DNA from: Dromiciops gliroides
Taxonomy: Eukaryota > Chordata > Mammalia > Microbiotheria > Microbiotheriidae
Length of the DNA: 64,000 nucleotides
NCBI RefSeq assembly: GCF_019393635.1
Contig: NC_057862.1
Span: forward strand, 417,863,669 to 417,927,668
Direction: 5' to 3'
Shown here: one piece after another, positions 11,225 through 21,762 of the stretch
Layout of the letters: every line of letters begins with the position of its first letter
Position numbering within the stretch: the stretch's first letter is position 1
Notes under the pieces: model-generated
Told to the model about the DNA's origin: nothing
Databases searched by the model: none
Seen by the model: only the letters and a program-made list of their open reading frames with translations
Program-made: the position numbers and the translations under genes

Positions 11225-11694
11225 TCCCTCCCCTTCCATTGTACCCTCTAGAATTCCTGTCTCATTGTTAACAAATTGCTTTCTATATTAGACCTATAGC
11301 TTTTCTATTAGCAAACTGCCCTCTATAATAGGCCCCAAGAAATTACAGTGAATATGTTTTCTATTTCTATTTATATAGGTTGTTTACCTCCAATACATGG
11401 ACATTACTTGAGGGCAGCGACAATTTTGTTTTATCTTTGTATTCTTTTTTGGGGGGTGGTGGTGAGGTAATTGGGGTTAAGTGACTTGCCCAGGGTCACA
11501 CAGCTAGTAAGTGTCAAGTGTCTGAGGTTGGATTTGAACTCAGGTCCTCCTGAATCCAGGGCCGGTGCTCTATCCACTGAGGCACCTAGCTGCCCCTTAT
11601 TTTTGTATTCTTAGCACCTAGCATAGATCCCTATACAGCAGTAGGTACCTAATAAATGTTCATCGAATTGAATTGAATTGAATTGAATTGAATG
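11225..11694 (+). mobile_element. L2 3' end, interrupted by a SINE, with pentamer tail
   Basis: 'acatggacattacttgaggg', 'cagcgacaattttg' and, after the SINE, 'cttagcacctagcatagatc' and 'gtaggtacctaataaatgtt' are the L2 3' terminus. It ends in a short GAATT pentamer array (11,665-11,692) in place of the usual L2 tail repeat. Confidence 0.75.
11448..11596 (-). mobile_element. Short tRNA-derived SINE inserted in L2
   Basis: Antisense copy flanked by 16-bp direct repeats, 'ttatctttgtattctt' (11,432-11,447) and 'ttatttttgtattctt' (11,597-11,612), one mismatch. The T tail is partly replaced by a G/T-rich run. Confidence 0.92.
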
Positions 11695-11699
11695 GGCTA

Positions 11700-12088
11700 A
11701 TGTAGTTCACATTGTTTTAAGTAAGATGAAGTGGATATTGCTAAACTTAATATTCAGTCCTGACTGCATTTGCATATCTCATGCAATGCCTTTCATTGGT
11801 TCATTGACAAGATACCTTGACTAACATGGGCCCAAGGTCTACAATGCAAACATGGTGCTGCTTGGGTCACAGAAACAATGAAATGAAGGCTAGGAAAGGA
11901 TTGAGATGAGAAATGGTTCCTCACTTCACTGGAGCTCTACTAACCAATTAATTAAATTCACCAATTAGGGAGAGGTTAATTTCTTCCTTTTCCCTCTCCC
12001 CCACCCCCAACTCACACCTTAATTGGTCCTTGTATAAGTTTGCTTTTGCAAGAAAACAAGCTGATATCATGAATTGACTTTAAAGAAA
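11700..12088. other. Non-coding stretch, nothing recognised
   Basis: No gene or clear repeat seen. Confidence 0.4.
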
Positions 12089-12089
12089 A

Positions 12090-12265
12090 CCTAGAATATT
12101 AGAACTGTGAGGGCCTTTAGAGATTATCAAATGCCCCCTTATTTTGCAAATGTGAAACTGAGGCCCATAAAGGGAAAGTGAAATTCTTGAAGTCACATAG
12201 AAAGTTAGTGGTAGAGTGTTGACAAGAACATAGGTCTCTCAACTCCAACACTTCTTACTGCCTCT
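12090..12265 (-). mobile_element. MIR-like SINE, antisense
   Basis: 'tattttgcaaatgtgaaact', 'gaggcccataaagggaaagt' and 'cttgaagtcacatagaaagt' match an antisense MIR-type core. Confidence 0.6.
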
Positions 12266-12364
12266 CGGTACAGATTCAGCCTAAAAGGCTTTATTTTATT
12301 TTCTTGCATAGGCCACATCGATGAGCTCACAGATCCAGTTGAGTATATTTTGTATTTATTTACC

Positions 12365-12500
12365 TGTTTTTTCTTCTAGTAGAATGTAAGCTTCTTGAGG
12401 GTAGGGGCCACTTTAATTTTTGGTTCTGCATACTTAGCTCCTGGCCCAGTGCCTGAAATATAAAAGGAAATTAGTAAATGCTTGCTGAATTGAATTGCTT
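12365..12500 (+). mobile_element. L2 3'-end fragment
   Basis: 'agaatgtaagcttcttgagg', 'ggtaggggcc', 'ggcccagtgcctgaaatata' and 'aaatgcttgctgaattg' are the L2 3' end. Its last bases belong to the donor segment copied to 15,376-15,510. Confidence 0.8.
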
Positions 12501-12588
12501 CCTCAGGCTTGGAAAATGACAATCAGTGTTCAGAATAGTGGCCATCAAGCCCTACCTGATTCTTGGATAACAAAGATAGTTTGCCTGA
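12453..12588 (+). repeat. Donor copy of a 135-bp segment repeated inside the L1 at 15.4 kb
   Basis: Begins in the L2 tail and runs into single-copy-looking DNA ('cttcctcaggcttgg', 'gttcagaatagtgg', 'cctacctgattcttgg', 'agtttgcctg'). The same segment, with about 8 differences in 125 bases, is at 15,376-15,510 in the same orientation. Confidence 0.92.
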
Positions 12589-12854
12589 AGTTTTAGCTCC
12601 AGCAACCCAGAGCTGAGTCTGAATCCTGATCCCTTAAAACCCTAAAGCCCTGAGCCTTAAACCAAGGCTATCTTTGGAACAGATGGTTCTGAAATCCATC
12701 TTCCTAAAGACAAGGGCTGGACCTATTGGATAGTCTCCTAATGTCCTTGCTGACTCTAGGAAATATGAAAGTCTGCCCATTAGAAGTGCATCAAAGGGTG
12801 CAGTTCTCACTAAAAGCTAGTTTGGATATTTTAATTCTTTTTCTTTTACTGTAT

Positions 12855-14620
12855 TTAGGTACTTGAAAGACACTGTTTGAGATGGGCAGATGGTCTGATT
12901 TTCAAAGAAGGGAAGAGCATCAGATCTGAAAATTATGGGCTGATGAGCTTGATTTCAATTCCTGGAAAAATTCTGGAAAAAGTTGTTAAAAGGATGGTTT
13001 CTGAACATAGAAAAGAGAGACATAATCACATTAAGAGCTAGCATGGATTCATTAAGAACAAGTCATGTCACATTAACCTCATATCCTTTTTTGATAGGGT
13101 TACTAGAGCGGTGGATTGGGGAATGCCAAAAATTTAGCAGACAGTATTAGTTTTCAACTAGGCATTTGGTAGGCTTTCATGCTATCTTTGTGTAAAAGAT
13201 AGAGAATTATGGGTAAGAGATTTAGGCTGGGGGATAATAGGGCCAAATGATCATACTCAAAGGACTCAAAGGTTATAAGGTAAATGCCAGCTTGGAGGAA
13301 TATGATGCAGAATGACCCAGGGAACTAATAGCCCTGTGTTATTCAACCTTTTTATCAGTGGCATGGTAAAATGAATAGGTGCATTCTTTTCATATTTCCA
13401 GATGATATGAAACTAGGAGGACTAGTCAACATTTTGGATGACTGAGATCACTGAGTCCTTATCCCAAAAGGTCCTGACAGGCAAAAACAATAGGCCAAAT
13501 TGAATTTGAATATGAAATTTAATTGGGGCAAATATCCATAGAATGTTTCAAGACCCAGAAGACCTCTCATTGATTGGGTAGATCAGCAATGGAGGATTTA
13601 TGGAAACATCTTGATAATAGCTACATAGAAGTATGGTAAGAATAATATCCTAACCCTTCTTCCCAATGAGATTAGACTAGTTTTTTCCTTAAAGGTGTTG
13701 AGATATTCCTTGAAACTTGGTTGGCTCAAAGGATTAAGGGCTTTGTCATGTCCTCATCAACTGAAGACAAAAGTTACAAGAACCTAGGGGTCAGTGGTAG
13801 GGCTCTGGTAAGGTTTGGCTGGTCGATCACAGTAAGACAGACAAGGGAGCTTCATGACACTGCATCAATTCAAAGTATCTTCAATACCTCTCCTTATTGA
13901 ATATCCTTCTCCTACTTTGACTAAGTCAGTCTCCTTTTGTTAATTGTTGAATGACTTTTACAGGTGTCTCCTTTTCTTCCCATATTGAACCAAAACTGCC
14001 AATGGACTGACCTAAATCAAGCCCAGACCAGGACAAGAATTCATGGTTGAGTTAGGATCTATATTATTGGAGAGCATGCCTGCAGAGGGGAGAGCACAGA
14101 TTCATTGATGCACAAAAAGTCCTACTCTTGCGTTCAAAGAATTAACTCCACAAGCATAAAATGATGGAGCCGTGCCTAAATTATAGATCACGTGAAAAAA
14201 TATAGGAGATTTATTTGAGTGCAAACTTCATATAAACCAACCTTGAAACATTGTAGGCCAAAAGAAATTGGTGTACTTTATTTTTTGTCCCCAGCCAGAC
14301 CTGTGATTTTATCAGTACTGGAAACTCCCGTTTAGTAATACATATTGACAACCCATCTAAACCTTCTGTCTTTGGGAAGTTAAATGACTTGTTTGTGATC
14401 ACACACCTAGAATGTGTCAGTGGCAGGACTAGAACTTAAGTTTTCCTTATCTCAAAACTGACTCCTGATCAATTATCCATTGAGAGCACCTCTCAAGGTG
14501 CTCATAGGTTTCATTAATGAGATACAATACCCAGAAGAAGTGAGGAAATCTCCCACTGAACTCTGCCCTGGTTAAACCACACCTGGAGTATTGCATTCAG
14601 TTATGAGTACCATGTTTTGT
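12855..14620 (+). mobile_element. CR1/L3-type LINE, reverse-transcriptase region, broken and interrupted
   Basis: Translation of 12,930-13,020 gives NYGLMSLISIPGKILEKVV, and about 13,050-13,120 gives HGFIKNKSCHINLISFFD. These are the CR1-clade reverse-transcriptase motifs (NYRPVSLTS-PGK and QHGF-KGKSC-TNL). Further downstream, 14,130-14,260 and 14,520-14,610 ('gaactctgccctggttaaac', 'cacacctggagtattgcatt') carry later ORF2 parts. The stretches 13,560-14,090 (unassigned) and about 14,270-14,505 (MIR-like, antisense) look inserted. The frame is degraded and the element is old. Confidence 0.8.
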
Positions 14621-14624
14621 TTTG

Positions 14625-15044
14625 TTTTGTTTTTTAAGAAAAATTTGTTTTAAGTCACTGCTGCATTTTAATTACAAGTTGTATAAAACTTTATACTAAT
14701 CTGCATCGAGCAGCCATTTCAACAAAGCAATTAAAGTTTCACACAAGCTTTGACTTAAGATTGGTGTTTAATGGTCTTGCCAAATATATTTCTACATGTA
14801 GTCAGCAACATAATATCTTTGTGTTCCTAAGTACCTGCTACATCCTAGTAAATGATTTATTTAGCAATCCTAATTATGCCACAGATGGGACAAGGTCCAG
14901 AATTTCCTGTCTTTGTCATTCTTTGTATCTCTCTATTTATTCAAATCATCACCTTTCTGATGGGCCCCATAACATGCCCAATGATAGAAAATTGCCCTGA
15001 AAGTTAATAGGGAAACTTTCATCATGTTTCCACAACTTCTTTGG
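14625..15044. other. Non-coding stretch, nothing recognised
   Basis: AT-rich sequence without a recognised gene. A 79-codon open frame (14,761-15,000) has no recognisable feature. Confidence 0.4.
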
Positions 15045-15262
15045 AAGCTCAGTGTATAGGGAGGGAGACTTGGAGATGGGAAGACCTGAGTTTGAATCCA
15101 GCCTCAGGCTTAGTAGCTATGTGACCCTGGGTAAGACACTTAATCTTTGTTTGCCTCAGTTTCCTCATCTCTAAAATGGGGATAATAACAGTACCTACCT
15201 CACAAAACTGTTGTAAGGATCACATGAGCTACTTGTGAGGTGTTCTGCAAACCTGAACGTGC
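15045..15262 (+). mobile_element. MIR/CORE-SINE
   Basis: 'gagtttgaatccagcctcag', 'tgaccctgggtaagacactt', 'tctaaaatggggataataac', 'gtacctacctcacaaaactg' and 'ttgtaaggatcacatgag' give a well kept MIR-type copy. Confidence 0.85.
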
Positions 15263-15375
15263 TGTATATTCAGAGGTGGACAAGGACAGGTCAAGTTTGA
15301 GGAGTAACATGTCTATATCCTAAAGACATAAAAAGAGAGGAGGGGGGAAGGACCTATTTGTACAAAAATATTTAA

Positions 15376-15510
15376 CTGACACATAGAAGGAAATTAGTAA
15401 ATGCTTGCCAAATTGAATTGCTTCCTCAGGCTTGGACAATGATAATCAGTGTTCAGAATAGTGGCTATCAAGCTCTACCTGATTCTTGGTTAACAAAGAA
15501 AGTTTGCCTG
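15376..15510 (+). repeat. Copied segment (from about 12.45 kb) inside L1 ORF2
   Basis: L1 sequence stops after 'tacaaaaatattta' and resumes with 'ttctttttgtgatggctaag'. The DNA between is not L1 but a near copy of 12,453-12,588. The 3-bp string CTG is shared at the right junction between donor and L1. Confidence 0.85.
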
Positions 15511-16061
15511 TTCTTTTTGTGATGGCTAAGAATTGGAAATCGAAAGGGTGCCCATCAATTGGAGAATGGCTGAACAAGCTGCTGCATATGATTATGATGG
15601 AATATTACTGTGCTGTAACACATGACAAGCGGGTGATTTTAGAAAAACCTGCAAAGACTTACACAAACTGATGCAAAGTGAAGTGAGCAGAACCAGGAGA
15701 ACATTGTACACAGTAATAGCAATATTTTGTATGATGAATAACTGAATGACTTAGCTATTCTCAGCTAATCCCAGAGGACTAATGATGAAGCCTACTATCT
15801 GCTTCCAGAGAAAGAACTGATCTTATTTGAATACAGACTGAATCATGCTATTTGTCACTTTCTTTCCTTCATTCTTTTTCTTTTATTTGAGTGTCTTTGC
15901 ACGAAATTACTATTATGGAAATGTTTTACATGATTACACATGTCTAACCCATATCTGATTGCTTACAGTCTCAGAGAAGGGGAAGGGGAGGGAAGGAGGG
16001 AAAGAGAGATAAAATTTGGAACTCTAAACTTAAAAGACACAATTCTTTAAAAATCATTCTA

Positions 16062-16234
16062 GGGGCAGCTAGGTGGTGCAGTGGATAGAGCACCGGCCCT
16101 GGAGTCAGGAGTACCTGAGTTCAAATCCTGTCTCAGACACTTGACACTTACTAGCTGTGTGACCCTGGGCAAGTCACTTAACCCCCATTGCCTCACAAAA
16201 CAAAAAAAAAAACCAAAAAAACAAACAAACAAAC
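16062..16234 (+). mobile_element. Short tRNA-derived SINE in L1 3' UTR
   Basis: Full copy from 'ggggcagctaggtggtgcag' to an A/C-rich tail, flanked by 12-bp direct repeats 'aaaatcattcta' (16,050-16,061 and 16,235-16,246). Confidence 0.95.
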
Positions 16235-16257
16235 AAAATCATTCTAACATGTAATTG

Positions 16258-16403
16258 GGCGGGGGGGGGGGGCGGTGCAGATAGGTGGCACAGTGGGTAA
16301 AGTACTGAGCCCTGGAGTCAGGAGGACCTGAGTTCAAATCTGGTTTCAGACACTTGACATTTGCTAGCTGTGTAACCCCAATTGCCTCACCAAAAAAACA
16401 AAA
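16258..16403 (+). mobile_element. Short tRNA-derived SINE in L1 3' tail, with G run
   Basis: Begins after a G-rich run (16,258-16,272). 'ataggtggcacagtgggtaa' to 'cctcaccaaaaaaac'. Direct repeats 'acatgtaattg' at 16,247-16,257 and 16,404-16,414. The block around 'cttgacatttgctagctgtg' is followed directly by 'taaccccaattg', so the 'ccctgggcaagtcactt' part is missing. Confidence 0.92.
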
Positions 16404-16440
16404 ACATGTAATTGCGGGAAAATAAAATATATTAAATAAG

Positions 16441-16710
16441 TTTGGGGAGCAGCTGATGGTCCAGTTTGGCTGATACAAAGAGTGTGTAAAAGGGAAGAAT
16501 GTGAAATAAGGTGATTTTGCAGTAAGATTGTGGCTACAGCACAGCCAAGGTGAACAGATTTTATTTGATCCTGGAGGCAAAAGGGGACTACAAAAAATTT
16601 TTGAGCAGGGAGATAACAGTCAGACCTGGGTCTTAAGAAGATAATTTTGGCAGCTCTATAAACAAAGGATTGGGGGAGGGCTGTGTGAAATGGAAATAGG
16701 AGGTCATCAA
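16441..16710 (-). mobile_element. L2 LINE fragment, antisense
   Basis: 'tggtccagtttggctgatac', 'tttatttgatcctggaggca' and 'gagataacagtcagacctgg' match the antisense L2 3' region. Confidence 0.75.
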
Positions 16711-16839
16711 AGACAAATTTCTCTTCCTTTCTAATGGGGCTGCCTTTGGTCTGTCTACAAAGAGGCCATACTATCATTCTTGAATGCCTTCAGTGTGGAA
16801 TGGATCTCCAAAGGATTCCCATCCAGGCTTATTTTAAAT

Positions 16840-17262
16840 TGCTCTCCTTCACAGGTTCTTTGTTCATGCCAGTTTAATTGCACAACTAACTATCCCTCCA
16901 TTTCATCCTGTACTCCCCTGCCTCTGGGATTTGTGCAGGATCTTCTCCATGCCTGGTACATACTCCCTCCTCATCTCCACCTCCTTCCTGAAATCCTTCT
17001 TCAAAGCTTGATGAAGGCATTCCTAATTCCCACCAGATGAAAGTATTTCTCCTTAAATTTTCCTAATATCTGGATCTCTTATTCACCTCTATCATATTCT
17101 ACCTAGTGTCATAGTTCTTTGTGTTCATGTCATGTCCCTCTCCCTCATTCCCCAGTAGACTATAAGCCTCCTGAGGGCAGGGACTGTTTAGTTTTTGTTT
17201 TGTAGGGGACTTTGTACATAGTAAGCTCTTACATGTCTGCTGAATGAAATTGAATCCACCCA
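16840..17262 (+). mobile_element. L2 LINE 3' part
   Basis: 'ctcatctccacctccttcct', 'gaaatccttcttcaaagctt', 'gactataagcctcctgaggg', 'cagggactgtttagtttttg' and 'catagtaagctcttac' match the L2 3' region in sense. Confidence 0.75.
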
Positions 17263-17838
17263 CCAGGCAATATCTGCGCATGAAAAGCCATGGGCTTCAG
17301 CCTGAGAGGGGTCAGAGCTCCATCAGGACAAAGGCATTTATAGAATGATGGGAAATATCCAATTAAAAAGGAGTTGGGCCCCAGGAGTAGAGGAACTCAG
17401 AAAGACCCGATTCCCATGCAAATGCCTATAGTAATAAAGTACAAGACAGAAAGCAGATAGGAAAGTAGATTATGTTTCATCCAAATTGCCCATAAATTTA
17501 GCCTCTTGTTTGAAAGGGATTATAGGATTTCATTGTCACTTTCATATGTGTTTAAGTTGTTAGAAAGGGACCTTTTAATTATGCTTTTCACTCTTGGGCT
17601 GTGGGTAGAGAGACCAGCCTTGGCAGAGGTGATGATGTGGGCATCCCATAAAGGCTGGGAAGGGGAAGAGGGGAGGATCAGGAATAAATAAATAGTGTAA
17701 CTCTATGTATACAGGGAGATACCTTTCCCAAATGACTTTGGGAAATGTCCACAAATCTTTGCTTAGCCCTAGAGGAGGACCCAAGAAGTCCTCCCTGCCT
17801 AAAATATCTTCTATTGCCTGTCACTGTGTCTAGAATTC
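17263..17838. other. Non-coding stretch, nothing recognised
   Basis: No gene or clear repeat was recognised here. Confidence 0.4.
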
Positions 17839-17839
17839 T

Positions 17840-18035
17840 GCCATTAGTTTGAAATAGAAAGAGTCCTGTATTTGCAGTCAGAGGTCCTTGGATCCTGGTT
17901 GTTTCTACCTACCTGGGTCATTGAGAAAGTCATGATCTTTCTGTGCCTCAGTTTCCTCAGCTGCAAAATGAGAGGATTAGACTCAATGACCTCTGAGGTC
18001 CCTTCCACATTTAAACCTATGATCCTGTGGTTAAA
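17840..18035 (+). mobile_element. MIR-like SINE
   Basis: 'gaaatagaaagagtcctgta', 'tgtgcctcagtttcctcagc', 'tgcaaaatgagaggattaga' and 'cctatgatcctgtgg' follow the MIR variant that ends in 'tatgatcctatg'. Confidence 0.7.
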
Positions 18036-18277
18036 GCTTTGACAGTCCCTGATCAATGTAAATCTAGGAGGGGCCATACATGAATCCTTTTGTCATTGTT
18101 GTTCAGTTGCTTTCAGTCTTTCCTTAATTGACCTTTACTACCTTCACTCAGCAGCTTAGCTCCCCAAAAGACAGCCTATGAAGGCTTTTCTAGCAACCAA
18201 GTCACTTTGTAGTGAGCCTTTTGAAGTGAACTTGGGATAAAAGAGGTCAGGATGAGAGAAGCAGTACCTCAGGGCAC

Positions 18278-18427
18278 TTTTTTTTTTTTTTTGCAGGGCA
18301 ATGAGGGTTAAGTGACTTACCCAAGGTCACACAGCTAGTAAGTGCCAAATGTCTGAGGCCAGATTTTAACTTAGGTCCTCCTGACTCCAGGGCCAGTGAT
18401 TTATCCACTGTGTCACCTAGCTGCCCC
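18278..18427 (-). mobile_element. Short tRNA-derived SINE
   Basis: Antisense copy with a pure T tail. Short flanking repeats 'cctcaggg'/'cctcagga' at 18,267 and 18,428. Confidence 0.9.
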
Positions 18428-18725
18428 CCTCAGGACCCCTTTATACTACTAAAAATAATTGAGGACATCAAAGAACTTTTGTTTATGTGGGCTATAGCTA
18501 TAGAGATTTACCATATTATAAATTAAAATAGATAATTTAAAAATACCTTAATTCATTTAAAAATAACACACCCACTACATATTAACAAATATTTTTATGA
18601 AAAATTGCTAATTTCTAAATCAAAAAGATTTGAGAAGAAAAGCATTCTTTTTACATATTTTTGCAAATAATTTTAATGTCTGACTTACTAGAATACAAAT
18701 AGATTTTCACATCTGCTTTTGCATT
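18428..18725. other. AT-rich non-coding stretch
   Basis: AT-rich sequence with no recognised family or gene. Confidence 0.4.
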
Positions 18726-18729
18726 CTGC

Positions 18730-19192
18730 ATTAGAGGAAGTTAGGTGGCACAATGGATAGCACACTGGGCCTGGAATAAGTAATACTGTACTTGAGTTGA
18801 AATCTGGCCTCATATATTTACTAGCTATGTGACCTTGGACAAGTCTTATAAGTACTGTTTGATTCAGTTTCCTCAACTGGAAAATGGAGATTATAAGAGT
18901 ACCTGCCTTCCAGGATTATTGTGATGATCAAATGAGATAATTGTTTTGTTTTGTTTTTTATTTTTTTCCTGGGGCAATGGGGGTTAAGTGACTTGCCCAG
19001 GGTCACATAGCTAGTGTCAAGTGTCTGAGGCCAGACTTGAACTCAGGTCCTCCTGAATCCAGGGCCAGTGCTTTACCCACTGCACCACCTTGCTGCCCCC
19101 AGAGATAATATTTGTAAAGTGCTTAGCACAGTACCTGGCACATAGCAAGTTCTATATAAATGCTAGCTATTATTGCATTCAATTTGTTGTGA
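18730..19192 (+). mobile_element. MIR/CORE-SINE split by a younger SINE
   Basis: 'ttaggtggcacaatggatag', 'tgaccttggacaagtcttat', 'ggaaaatggagattataaga' and 'gtacctgccttccaggatta', then after the insert 'tttgtaaagtgcttagcaca', 'cctggcacatagcaag'. Full MIR-type order in two pieces. Confidence 0.88.
18942..19101 (-). mobile_element. Short tRNA-derived SINE inside MIR
   Basis: Antisense copy. Direct repeats 'gagataat' flank it (18,934-18,941 and 19,102-19,109). It proves the MIR was already there. Confidence 0.93.
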
Positions 19193-20280
19193 GGTTGTTT
19201 TGTTTGGTTGAAGAATCTGAAGAAAATACAGCCTCATGCAGATATGTAGTTGGAAAAGAGAGGAGTGTTTTAATAGGCAAATAACATCTTAGTATTATTA
19301 TGAAAATAGTTTTGTCCTTGCAGATCCCTTAAAAGGGTCTAAGTGACTCCCAGGGGCCCAAGGATCATAAATTTGAGATCTGCTGCATCAGAAAAACCCA
19401 CTAGGCAACTCTAGAAGTTCAAGAAAGGTTTTAGAAGCTTTTGGTGGTGATTCCCACACAATAATCCACTCTCTACATGAACAGATGGCTGGGCTATGGC
19501 AAACTTTATCACAAACTCAAGCAATGACAACAAAAGGACCATCAAAGTCGGTCAAACAGCTGGTTGAACTGAACTGATTTTTGACTGAATGGACTTGTCA
19601 ACCCAATGGAATGGGTAAAGTCCACCATGGAGGCAAACGGTCACTTTCTAGATCACCCTCCATCCTGGCAGCAATGCAGTCTTCTATTCTGTCACTCTGC
19701 AGATTGTCTGTGACCCTGTGGAAAGGACAGCACAGGCAAGCCTTCTCTAGGAGGGAGGACAGTCGCCAGAAAGAACAGGAAATGCAATTAAAACCTGAGA
19801 CGACTGTTCCCAGGGGTCATTTTGGCTGGAGATCCTAAATATCATAAGGGGTCTGAATATGTTGAATTTATTATTTTCACCATGGAGACATCCAACAAAA
19901 CTGACCTTTTCAGTTCCAATAAAAGTGGATTTTCCTGTCGGCCCTCTGACAGCTGCCTCAATATGGAGCCAAGCTGGAGCCTGATATTAAAAGCTAAACA
20001 GCCCAAGTCGAAAGCCTCCCTCCAGCCCCAGGAAAGGTTTGATTGACATCAGTTTGCAATTAGATGGTGTGGAATTTTGTAAGTAGCTGGAGCATCTGCT
20101 TGGAGCTGAGAGGTTTATTGGTTCTTCCAGGACAATTCTTTTTCTGGCCAGGATTGAAAGCTGCCTATGCTCTATGTGTCCTGTTCACCCAAGCCTACAC
20201 TTTTAATTCTGTGCATTAGAATGGGGATAGTCTTGATGCTTAAAATATCTCCAATAAAACAGAACAATGGAAAGGCCTTC
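19193..20280. other. Repeat-poor non-coding stretch
   Basis: No gene and no recognised repeat. From about 19,900 to 20,250 the sequence is of mixed composition and could be single copy. It is a candidate place for conserved regulatory DNA, but only by absence of repeats. Confidence 0.35.
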
Positions 20281-20558
20281 AGTAAATTGACAGATATAGC
20301 AACCAGGTCTGACTGTATGTGTAACATTTAGCACCCATAGTCCCTCACCAATCTATCAAAAGGAGGGAAGTGAGTTTCATCATTTGTCCACTGGGACAAA
20401 GATTGGATCTCTAACAAATTAAATGGAGGGGCCAGCCTTGGTTTTGGAGGACAGATGATGAAACTCACTTCCCTTCTTTTGATAGATTGGTGAGGGACTA
20501 TGGGTACAGAATGTTGCATGCACTGTCAGACTTGGTTGCTGAATCTGTCAGTTTTACT
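20281..20558. repeat. Long inverted repeat (hairpin) of unknown family
   Basis: Arms of about 103 bases (20,287-20,389 and 20,449-20,550) are reverse complements around a 59-base centre. The inner 57 bases have only about 2 mismatches; the outer part is about 80% alike. Pairing extends weakly to 20,281 and 20,558 ('agtaaa' against 'ttttact'). No terminal target duplication was found. Confidence 0.9.
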
Positions 20559-20985
20559 TAATTGTTTGTCTTTGTTGCAAAGGTATGGTCTGTGGGGAGA
20601 GGATACATAATGAAATGTCCATGGTTTAAAAAAAAAAAGATGTCAATAAAACTTTCTTTAAAAAAAAGGAAAAGTGAGTCTCCAGTTGCTTCTGGATCCA
20701 TGCATGACTGTGCATATTCATGGATTTGATTTGCATATGTGTAGCAATGTGGGATTAAAAAGACTGGAATGTCAAGGTTGCTCTTCAGCTATTTCTGCCT
20801 CCATGGTGTTGGTTTTATGGCATAAGCAGGGCTGTTTTTTCCACCAAATGGAAAAACCAGAAACAACAGCCCAGTTGAGTTTAGCTCATTGTTTCCAATC
20901 AGTAGCAGTGAAGGTTCCTGGTGTCTACTGAAGCCCTCTGTATATTTCTGAAAACTATGGATGATTGCATTGTGTCTCAATGAAT
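20559..20985. other. Non-coding; possible retrocopy tail
   Basis: 'gatgtcaataaaactttctt' followed by eight A residues at about 20,638-20,668 looks like an mRNA 3' end (AATAAA plus A tract). The source gene was not recognised. An octamer-like ATTTGCAT occurs near 20,730. Confidence 0.3.
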
Positions 20986-21110
20986 GAAAAAGCATTTATT
21001 AAGCAACTCTTGTTTCAACATTATGCTAGGCACTGCAGATACAAATAGAAAAGCAAGACTGTCCCTGTTCTTAGGGTATTTGCATTCTAATTGTGGGAGA
21101 CAACACATAT
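20986..21110 (-). mobile_element. L2 3'-end fragment, antisense
   Basis: 'aagcatttattaagcaactc', 'tatgctaggcactgcagata' and 'gcattctaattgtgggagac' match the antisense L2 3' end. Confidence 0.75.
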
Positions 21111-21205
21111 AGCAACGTTCTGCTGCAGGGAAGATGGCAAGGCCCAGTGGTCCTTAAAGTACATTGGAATATTAGATGGCAAGGTCCAGAAGGCATAGTC
21201 TAGAA

Positions 21206-21413
21206 TAAAGGTGTCAAATGCATGCCTCCCCCACTCTGTGATGTATGATCTAAACCAGATTAAAATGTAATTGAGAAATATTTAACAAAACAAATAAAAA
21301 TACAATAGAATAATAGATAATGTTCATATGTGGTTTCCTAAATCAATATGCACCCCTCCCCCCATCCTTATATAAAGTTTAGTGGACCAGATTCTATGGG
21401 TTTGATACCACTG
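21206..21413. mobile_element. Short non-autonomous hAT element (copy 1) with 8-bp target duplication
   Basis: 208 bp with terminal inverted repeats (left 'taaaggtgtcaaa', right end reading 'cagtggtatcaaa' in reverse complement) and identical 8-bp flanks 'gtctagaa' (21,198-21,205 and 21,414-21,421). CAGNGG-type ends with 8-bp duplications are typical of hAT elements. It carries no transposase frame. Confidence 0.82.
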
Positions 21414-21762
21414 GTCTAGAACTTTAGGAGTCCACAGAGGTAGGTAGGTGGCATTGCTTAGGGATCTGGAGGATATAGTAGCAGGACAGATACCAAGCCT
21501 GCATGGTCTTTAGGCAGGGCAGATGGTAAAACTCAGTGGTCTTCTCAACTTACTGGCAGGATTATTATGGATGATTCCCTGTTCATCCAAGAAGTGCAAA
21601 TGGTCATGTCCTCCAAATCCTTTGTGTGTGTGTTTGTGTGTATGCAGGGCAGGAGGAAGGACTGGAGGTGCTTGACCCATGATCATTGGAAAAGAGGAGT
21701 AGTTCTAAGGGTCAGAGTAGAGCAGAAATTCTGGGTACCCTCCTTTAAAGTGGGGGATGGGG

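Larger units (their letters stand above)
15315..16440 (+). mobile_element. L1 LINE 3' end (ORF2 C-terminus and 3' UTR) with three later insertions
   Basis: 5'-truncated L1. After 15,511 the frame reads VMAKNWKSKGCPSIGEWL and MEYYCAV, the C-terminal end of L1 ORF2. Next come 'agcagaaccaggagaacatt' and the marsupial L1 3' UTR ('ccagagaaagaactgat', 'gggagggaaggaggg'), ending in 'acatgtaattg' plus an A-rich tail near 16,430. Three insertions break it: a 135-bp copied segment (15,376-15,510) and two short SINEs (16,062-16,234 and 16,258-16,403). The ORF2 remnant carries stops and frameshifts. Confidence 0.85.

Noticed and set aside
15486-15671. Small open frame with GCPSIGEWLNKL
   Set aside because: It is the C-terminal end of a broken L1 ORF2 that starts in the copied segment, not a host gene.
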